DNA from: an uncultured Clostridia bacterium
GTDB lineage: Bacteria; Bacillota; Clostridia; Oscillospirales; Acutalibacteraceae
Assembly: GCA_947627725.1 (NCBI GenBank)
Contig: CANQXE010000006.1
Coordinates: forward strand, 1-64,000
DNA length: 64,000 nt
Direction of reading: 5' to 3'
The notes below the pieces were generated by a model. The model did no database searches and had not been told where the DNA came from. It saw nothing but the letters and a program-made list of their open reading frames with translations. The translations under genes and the position numbers were made by a program. Shown piece by piece: positions 57,951 through 64,000 of the stretch (its first letter is position 1; each line of letters starts with the position of its first letter).

Positions 57951-57979
57951 TTGACCGTAAATAAAGTTAGTGATATTAT
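57951..57979 (+). promoter_or_regulatory. Promoter for ech hydrogenase operon
   Basis: TTGACC-17 bp-TATTAT. Confidence 0.6.
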
Positions 57980-58051
57980 ATTAATATATTATTGATTAAA
58001 TATTTAAAACATATTATATATAAAAAAGCTTTTATATAGGAGGACGCTTGA

Positions 58052-59962
58052 ATGGAAAGTTTAATCATTATACTGATTTGTTTTCCTTTTTTGAGTTCGT
58101 TGCTTTTGAGCATATTCAAAAACGACAAAATTAGACAAACTATTACATATTTAAGCAGTGTCGCAATAATAGGTGTAGCTGTGACTTTTGCAGCAAAATA
58201 CTTTATATCAAAAAGCAGCGGCTTATCATTTTTTGCTCAGACTGAAATTATTGATTACGCCATGATAGGCGTTGAAGCATTTCTGATGGTGCTTGTAACG
58301 GTACTGAGCTTTAAATACAAGCAGTTTTTTGCGGCTCTGCTTTCCGTCGCTCAAACTGTATTGATGTTCTGGTATGAACTCGGAGGAAACGCTCCGCACC
58401 AGGAAATCAAAAAAATATATGTTGACAACCTTACGGTAATTATGGTGCTTATCGTTGCTTTTATAGGTACGCTTATCACAGTTTATGCGTGCGGATATAT
58501 GAAGGATTACCATAATCATCATACAGAAGTTAAGGACAGGAGAAAATATTTCTTTTCTCTGCTTTATGTATTTCTCGGAGCAATGTTCGGACTGGTTTTT
58601 TCAAACAGTCTTATCTGGATGTATTTCTTCTGGGAAATTACAAGCGTTATCTCCTTCCTCCTCATCGGATATACAAAAACGCCCCAGGCAATTCATAACT
58701 GCTTCAAGGCATTATGGATGAACCTTTTGGGAGGCTGCGGCTTTGCGGTTGCAATCGTGTTCGCGGGAATTCGCTTTAAAATAACCGATATACAAAGTCT
58801 CATTCTCTGTGACGGCGCGATCATTATTATTCCCGTTATACTTCTTTCGTTTGCCGCTCTCACCAAGAGCGCACAGCTCCCGTTTTCAAAATGGCTTCTC
58901 GGCGCAATGGTCGCTCCAACCCCCTCCTCCGCGCTTCTTCACAGCGCAACAATGGTTAAAGCGGGCGTGTATTTGCTATTAAGGTTATCGCCTGTTCTCG
59001 CAGGAACATATGCCGGTACAATGGTAAGCCTTGTAGGCGGCTTTACGTTTCTTATTATGTCAATGCTCGCAATCACTGTCAGCGACGGTAAAAAGGTACT
59101 TGCTTACTCAACAATTTCTAACCTCGGCTTGATTGCCGCCTGCGCAGGCATAGGTGTTGAGGAAACCGTCTGGTCGGGCATATTCCTTTTGATTTTCCAC
59201 GCTGTTTCAAAATCACTCCTGTTTCAGACAGTCGGAGCGATTGAAAACGCAACAGGCTCAAGGGATATTGAAACAATGCACGGTCTTGTCCGCCGTCATC
59301 CTCACCTTGCGTGGACGCTTGTTATCGGTATTGCAGGTATGTTCCTCGCTCCGTTTGGTATGCTTATTTCAAAATGGGCTGCCCTTAAAGCATTTATTGA
59401 CAGCGGCTCTATAATACTTATTCTTTTTGTATGCTTCGGAAGCGCAACAACGCTGTTTTACTGGATGAAGTGGATTGCAACCGTGCTTGCGTCAAAATAT
59501 AATGACGTTAAGGCAAAAAATACAACTTCCGCTAATCAGTGGGTGTCAATTCTCATCCACTCCGCGTTTATGATTTTGCTTTGCTTCGCTTTCCCTTTCA
59601 TTTCATCAAAGGTTATTATGCCTTATATCCATATGGTATTCAATGACGCGTCGCAGGTTATCTCAAATGATAACATCATCATTATGATGATTATGCTTAT
59701 TGCCATATTTGTTATTCCGGGCGTATCATGGATTTCCGCGCGTCACACCAAATACAGAAAGGTTGACCGTTACATAAACGGTGTCAATGCCGGCGACCAG
59801 ATGAACTATATTGACTCAATGGGTGAAAAAAGACGTTTCTTCCTTGCCAACTGGTATATGGAGGATATCTTCGGCGAGAAAAAGCTTTGGAATCCGTCAA
59901 TCATAATTTCAATCATATTTATTATTGCAATTATGGTTATTTCAATAGGAGGTGCGTTCTGA
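58052..59962 (+). CDS. echA: Ech-type hydrogenase subunit A (NuoL/MrpA-like proton-pumping membrane subunit)
   Basis: 636 aa polytopic; FFWEITSVISFLLIGY, LLGAMVAPTPSSALLHSATMVKAGVYLLLRLSP, AYSTISNLGLIAACAG; first gene of a NuoL-H-B-C-D-I-like order. Confidence 0.9.
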   Translation: MESLIIILICFPFLSSLLLSIFKNDKIRQTITYLSSVAIIGVAVTFAAKYFISKSSGLSFFAQTEIIDYAMIGVEAFLMVLVTVLSFKYKQFFAALLSVAQTVLMFWYELGGNAPHQEIKKIYVDNLTVIMVLIVAFIGTLITVYACGYMKDYHNHHTEVKDRRKYFFSLLYVFLGAMFGLVFSNSLIWMYFFWEITSVISFLLIGYTKTPQAIHNCFKALWMNLLGGCGFAVAIVFAGIRFKITDIQSLILCDGAIIIIPVILLSFAALTKSAQLPFSKWLLGAMVAPTPSSALLHSATMVKAGVYLLLRLSPVLAGTYAGTMVSLVGGFTFLIMSMLAITVSDGKKVLAYSTISNLGLIAACAGIGVEETVWSGIFLLIFHAVSKSLLFQTVGAIENATGSRDIETMHGLVRRHPHLAWTLVIGIAGMFLAPFGMLISKWAALKAFIDSGSIILILFVCFGSATTLFYWMKWIATVLASKYNDVKAKNTTSANQWVSILIHSAFMILLCFAFPFISSKVIMPYIHMVFNDASQVISNDNIIIMMIMLIAIFVIPGVSWISARHTKYRKVDRYINGVNAGDQMNYIDSMGEKRRFFLANWYMEDIFGEKKLWNPSIIISIIFIIAIMVISIGGAF

Positions 59963-60849
59963 TGACAGGTACGGTAAAAATTATTCTCAGTATTGCTGCC
60001 TATATTCTTTTTGCGCCTCTTATCGGCGGTTTAATGTCAGGCTTTGACAGAAAAATCACCGCGCGTATGCAGGGCAGACAAGGGCCCCCTGTTTTACAGT
60101 CCTTTTATGATGTAATCAAGCTATTAAAAAAAGAAACCGTAGTAGTAAATCACGTTCAGATATTCTATCTTTTAATCTTTCTTGTTTTCGTCATATTTAC
60201 AGGCTGCTTATTCTTCGGCGGATTTGATTTGCTCCTTGTGTTCTTTGCGCTTACGACCGCAAACCTTTTCCTTATACTTGCGGCAACGAGCAGTCATTCA
60301 CCTTATTCAAGCATGGGCGCAAGCCGTGAAATGGTACAGATGCTTGCATATGAGCCGATGGTGCTTTTGACCGCAGTTGGCTTTTATCTTTCAACAGGTA
60401 CATTTAAGGTAAGGGAAATTGTCACAAATGACGGCATTCTCCCTATTATCTTACTTCCCGGTGTATTCGTGGGATTTGTATTCATTCTTACAATAAAGCT
60501 CAGAAAGCATCCGTTTGACCTCGCCACAAGCCACCATGCGCATCAGGAGATGGTAAAGGGCATTACAACTGAATTTTCGGGCGAAATGTTTGCCATTGTA
60601 GAAATTTCCCACTGGTATGAAAATGTGTTTCTTATGGGCGTTATTGCATTGTTTTTCATCAATGCAAAATGGTGGACCATCTTAATCGCGCTTGTTGCAA
60701 TCTCTGTTATATACTTTATTCTTATTATTGTTGACAATACAAATTCAAGACTTAAGTGGCAGAAGATGTTAAAAAATTCATGGCTTACAACAATCATTAT
60801 CGGCGCGCTTAACGTCTTTATTCTTGAAGTGTTTATTAAGGGGGTATAA
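59962..60849 (+). CDS. echB: Ech-type hydrogenase subunit B (NuoH-like)
   Basis: FAPLIGGLMSGFDRKITARMQGRQGPPVLQSFYDVIKLLKKE; RKHPFDLATSHHAHQEMVKGITTEFSG. Start revised to ATG at 59962, overlapping the echA stop. Confidence 0.92.
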   Translation: MTGTVKIILSIAAYILFAPLIGGLMSGFDRKITARMQGRQGPPVLQSFYDVIKLLKKETVVVNHVQIFYLLIFLVFVIFTGCLFFGGFDLLLVFFALTTANLFLILAATSSHSPYSSMGASREMVQMLAYEPMVLLTAVGFYLSTGTFKVREIVTNDGILPIILLPGVFVGFVFILTIKLRKHPFDLATSHHAHQEMVKGITTEFSGEMFAIVEISHWYENVFLMGVIALFFINAKWWTILIALVAISVIYFILIIVDNTNSRLKWQKMLKNSWLTTIIIGALNVFILEVFIKGV

Positions 60850-60851
60850 GA

Positions 60852-61286
60852 ATGGCTGACGTAACTAAATCGCCCTGGATTATGCACTACGACGGCTCAA
60901 GCTGCAACGGCTGCGATATTGAGGTTCTTGCCTGCTTAACTCCCGTTTACGATGTGGAACGCTTCGGCGTAATTAACACGGGTAATCCGAAGCACGCGGA
61001 TATTCTTCTTATTACAGGTGCTGTAAACGAGCAGAACAAGGATGTTGTAAAGCAGATTTACGAGCAGATGACTGAACCGAAGGTTGTGTGCGCAATCGGA
61101 ATTTGCGCCTGCAACGGCGGAGTATTCAAGGATTGCTATAATATTCTCGGCGGTGTTGACAAGGTTATACCCGTTGATATTTACGTCCCCGGATGTGCCG
61201 CAAGACCCGAGTCAATCATTGACGGTGTGGTTCAGTCGCTTGCGCTTCTTAAGGAAAAAAGCCTAAAGCTCAAGGAGGGTAAATAG
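60852..61286 (+). CDS. echC: Ech-type hydrogenase small subunit C (NuoB-like)
   Basis: SPWIMHYDGSSCNGCDIEVLACLTPVYDVERFG; AIGICACNGGVFKDCYNILGG; YVPGCAARPESIIDGV. Confidence 0.94.
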   Translation: MADVTKSPWIMHYDGSSCNGCDIEVLACLTPVYDVERFGVINTGNPKHADILLITGAVNEQNKDVVKQIYEQMTEPKVVCAIGICACNGGVFKDCYNILGGVDKVIPVDIYVPGCAARPESIIDGVVQSLALLKEKSLKLKEGK

Positions 61287-61679
61287 ATGAGCGAGCAATA
61301 TACTCTTGAAACAGTCGATATTCCTACCCTTTACAGAATCATGCTTGAAAAGCAAAGAGCAGGCTATCGTCTTGTACAGATTTGCGCAACCGCATTTGAG
61401 GGCTACAATGAGGTTATCTACTCAGTGGCTTTGGATTATACATTTGAAAATTATAAGGTAATTGTTCCGATTGATACGGAAATTAACACAATATCCGACT
61501 TTTTCCCGTCAGCAATGCTCTATGAAAATGAAATGAAGGAGCTTTTTGATGTTAAAGTTAAGTCAATAAATCCCGACTATAACAATAAGCTTTACAGAAT
61601 AGCAAAGAAAACCCCTTTCAAAAAGGAAGTCAAGGAAGCAATAAAGGTTATCAAAAAAGAAGAGGAGGCTGAAAAATAA
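61287..61679 (+). CDS. echD: Ech-type hydrogenase subunit D (NuoC-like)
   Basis: 130 aa; ISDFFPSAMLYENEMKELFDVKVKSINPDYNNKLYRI; positioned between echC and echE. Confidence 0.88.
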   Translation: MSEQYTLETVDIPTLYRIMLEKQRAGYRLVQICATAFEGYNEVIYSVALDYTFENYKVIVPIDTEINTISDFFPSAMLYENEMKELFDVKVKSINPDYNNKLYRIAKKTPFKKEVKEAIKVIKKEEEAEK

Positions 61680-62758
61680 TGGGCGAAAGATCAGTAATTC
61701 CGTTCGGTCCTCAGCATCCTGTTCTGCCTGAGCCTATTCACCTTGATTTAGTTCTTGAAGATGAAAAGGTAATTGAGGCAATTCCGTCAATCGGATTTGT
61801 TCACAGAGGACTTGAGAGCCTTGCGGAAAAAAGAGATTTTAACGACTACCAGTATGTTATTGAAAGAATATGCGGTATCTGCTCCTTCAAGCACGGCATG
61901 TGCTATTGTGAGTCAATAGAAAAAATCTTCGGCGCGGAGGTTCCCGAGAGAGCAAAGTTTTTAAGAACTATCTGGGGAGAGATGAGCCGTATTCATTCAC
62001 ATCTTCTATGGCTCGGTCTTTTAGCGGACGCCTTTGGCTTTGACGCGCTCTTTATGCAGTGCTGGAGGATGAGAGAAAAAGTTCTCGATATGTTTGAGGC
62101 ATCGACAGGCGGTCGAGTGATTTTCTCCGTCAATAAAATCGGCGGAGTTCTTAAGGATATGGATTCCTCCATGCTGAAAGGCTTTGTGAATATCCTTGAC
62201 GATATGGAAAAGGATTTCAAAAAGCTTGCAAATACTTTTCTTAAAGACTACACGGTTGAATATCGTTTAAGGGGCGTAGGAATTCTCACCAAGGAGGACG
62301 CGGTCCGTCTCGGTGCAGTAGGTCCTATGGCAAGAGCCGCCGGTATTGAAATAGATACGCGTAAAACAGGCTATGAGGCTTATGATAAGATTGATTTTGA
62401 TATAATCACATCGGATGAATGTGACGGATATGCAAGATGCGCGGTACGTATCGGCGAGGTTTTCCAGTCATTCAATATTATCAGACAGCTCGTTGATAAA
62501 ATCCCCGACGGACCGATTGCAATACAGATTAAGGGAAATCCCGACGGCGAGGCATTTGTAAGAGCGGAACAGCCGCGCGGCGAGGCTATTTATTACGCCA
62601 AGGCTAACGGCACCAAATTCCTTGAAAGGTTCAGGGTGCGTACTCCCACCTTTACAAATATTGAGGCGCTTATCCACATTCTTCCCGGCTCTGAGCTTGC
62701 CGATGTACCGCTTCAGATACTTACAATTGACCCCTGCATAAGCTGTACGGAAAGATAG
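61679..62758 (+). CDS. echE: Ech-type [NiFe] hydrogenase large subunit E (NuoD-like)
   Basis: PFGPQHPVLPEPIHLDL, ERICGICSFKHG (proximal CxxC), DPCISCTER (distal CxxC) at the extreme C-terminus. Confidence 0.95.
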   Translation: MGERSVIPFGPQHPVLPEPIHLDLVLEDEKVIEAIPSIGFVHRGLESLAEKRDFNDYQYVIERICGICSFKHGMCYCESIEKIFGAEVPERAKFLRTIWGEMSRIHSHLLWLGLLADAFGFDALFMQCWRMREKVLDMFEASTGGRVIFSVNKIGGVLKDMDSSMLKGFVNILDDMEKDFKKLANTFLKDYTVEYRLRGVGILTKEDAVRLGAVGPMARAAGIEIDTRKTGYEAYDKIDFDIITSDECDGYARCAVRIGEVFQSFNIIRQLVDKIPDGPIAIQIKGNPDGEAFVRAEQPRGEAIYYAKANGTKFLERFRVRTPTFTNIEALIHILPGSELADVPLQILTIDPCISCTER

Positions 62759-62771
62759 GAGGCAGAGTTTT

Positions 62772-63353
62772 ATGGCAATTATGAATTTCTCATTCACGGC
62801 ATTAAAGAATTTAATCTCAAAGCCTGCTACCGCTGACTATCCTGCCGTTGCCAGACAGTATCCCGAAAGGAGCAGAGGTCACATTGAAATTAATATTGAC
62901 GACTGCATTATGTGCGGAATATGCTCACGCAAGTGTATGTCAGGCGCAATCACGGTTGACAGAACGAATAAAACATGGACTATTGAGAGAATGGGCTGTG
63001 TACAGTGCTCTGCCTGTGTAAATGCGTGCCCGAAAAAATGTCTTTCAATGCATCCCGGCTATTCTTCACCGTCGACGGAAAAAACTGTTGATACATACAG
63101 TAAGCCTGTTCCGGAGACTAAGCCCGGTAAGATTGTAAACGATATGTCAAAATGTATTCTCTGCGGACTTTGCTCAAGAAAATGTCCACAGGAATGTATT
63201 ACAGTTGACAGAACCGGTGAAAAAACTTGGTCAATTGACCGTGACAAATGCGTTCAGTGCGGCGCCTGCATTGACGCCTGCATAAAGTTCAAGGCATTGA
63301 GCACAGCCGATGATGACGGTGAAAAAGGAATCGTAACACTACACAAGGAGTAA
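62772..63353 (+). CDS. echF: Ech-type hydrogenase ferredoxin subunit F with internally duplicated 2x[4Fe-4S] module
   Basis: 193 aa; CIMCGICSRKCMSGAITVDRTNKTWTIERMGCVQCSACVNACP and CILCGLCSRKCPQECITVDRTGEKTWSIDRDKCVQCGACIDAC. Confidence 0.9.
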   Translation: MAIMNFSFTALKNLISKPATADYPAVARQYPERSRGHIEINIDDCIMCGICSRKCMSGAITVDRTNKTWTIERMGCVQCSACVNACPKKCLSMHPGYSSPSTEKTVDTYSKPVPETKPGKIVNDMSKCILCGLCSRKCPQECITVDRTGEKTWSIDRDKCVQCGACIDACIKFKALSTADDDGEKGIVTLHKE

Positions 63354-63358
63354 TCCTG

Positions 63359-64000
63359 ATGACACAGAAATTAACCTTTCACGGTATTGTTCAGGGCATC
63401 GGTTTCAGACCAGCCGCCCAGCGTATCGCAAAGGAACTTGATATAAAAGGTCAGGTTAAAAACTCAGGCGGAAATGTCAAGCTTATAATCAGTGGTGAAA
63501 AACAGGCGTTGGACGAATTTGTCCGACGCCTTATTACCCTTTTTAATATAAAGAAATATGATATTGAAAATACAGACCATGCGGAATTTGACAGCTTTAA
63601 AATTGTTCACTCAACGAATGATGACGATACTCCCTTTCTTACCCCCGACCTTGCGACGTGCAGGGACTGCGAAGCTGAACTTACGGATAAAAATAACCGC
63701 AGATATCACCATCCCTTTATAAGCTGTGTAAACTGCGGACCGAGATATACCGTTATCAATAAACTGCCGTATGACAGAGAAAATATCACAATGTCGGAAT
63801 TTGATATGTGTGACGACTGTAAAACGGAATATAAATCAGTATATGACAGGCGGTGCCACGCACAGACGATTGCCTGCAATGACTGCGGACCCGAAACAAA
63901 TATTTCAATTGAAACTGCCGTTAAAATATTAAAGCAAGGTAAAATACTCGCGGTAAAGGGTATCGGCGGATATCATCTTGCCTGCAGGGCGGACAAGACC
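63359..64000 (+). CDS. hypF: Carbamoyltransferase HypF, [NiFe] hydrogenase maturation; partial, runs off right edge
   Basis: Manual translation of 214 codons: acylphosphatase domain LTFHGIVQGIGFRPAAQRIAKEL, DLATCRDCEAEL...FISCVNCGPRYT, MCDDCKTEY...IACNDCGPE zinc fingers, VKGIGGYHLACRA. Confidence 0.95.
   Translation, partial: MTQKLTFHGIVQGIGFRPAAQRIAKELDIKGQVKNSGGNVKLIISGEKQALDEFVRRLITLFNIKKYDIENTDHAEFDSFKIVHSTNDDDTPFLTPDLATCRDCEAELTDKNNRRYHHPFISCVNCGPRYTVINKLPYDRENITMSEFDMCDDCKTEYKSVYDRRCHAQTIACNDCGPETNISIETAVKILKQGKILAVKGIGGYHLACRADKT

Noticed and set aside
1-64000. tRNA/rRNA genes, CRISPR arrays, prophage or intact IS elements
   Set aside because: No cloverleaf-like gene with CCA context, no regularly spaced direct repeats, no integrase/transposase/phage structural ORFs seen in the ORF track or intergenic gaps.

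Overview
This 64 kb window looks like a chromosomal segment of an anaerobic Firmicute, probably Clostridia and Ruminococcaceae-like. That placement is inferred from gene content, AT-rich promoters and synteny; no database was searched. Main blocks: (1) an S8 protease with chitobiase-like and BspA-like repeat regions, truncated at the left edge and absent from the ORF track. (2) A 14-gene minus-strand run from miaB to nfo carrying mismatch repair, tRNA modification, cell division, ileS and lspA, with a consensus promoter at one end and a strong terminator at the other. (3) malQ, traX-like, a Cys-rich conserved protein, a clan GH-A glycosidase with CBM-like modules, a lipid kinase, galK and a VTT protein. 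(4) An aromatic amino acid operon, tyrA-aroB-aroA-aroC-pheA. (5) A 1628-aa FIVAR-like secreted protein followed 18 bp later by an unannotated 51-aa Gly/Asp-rich peptide ORF. (6) argG-argH, degV, ilvE, rluA, a phospholipase C-like gene and luxS. (7) A serine hydrolase, a CHAP-domain hydrolase, a FlaA1/CapD-type epimerase, an orphan iolB and an amino-acid ABC transporter. (8) A polysaccharide deacetylase. (9) An Ech-type group 4 [NiFe] hydrogenase operon whose EchF ferredoxin is internally duplicated, followed by hypF, which is truncated at the right edge. I found no tRNA, rRNA, CRISPR array, phage or intact transposase. The best candidates for something undescribed are the surface-protein/51-aa peptide pair, the duplicated EchF, an SD-sequestering inverted repeat upstream of the Cys-rich protein, and a 258-bp segment bounded by perfect 14-bp inverted repeats.
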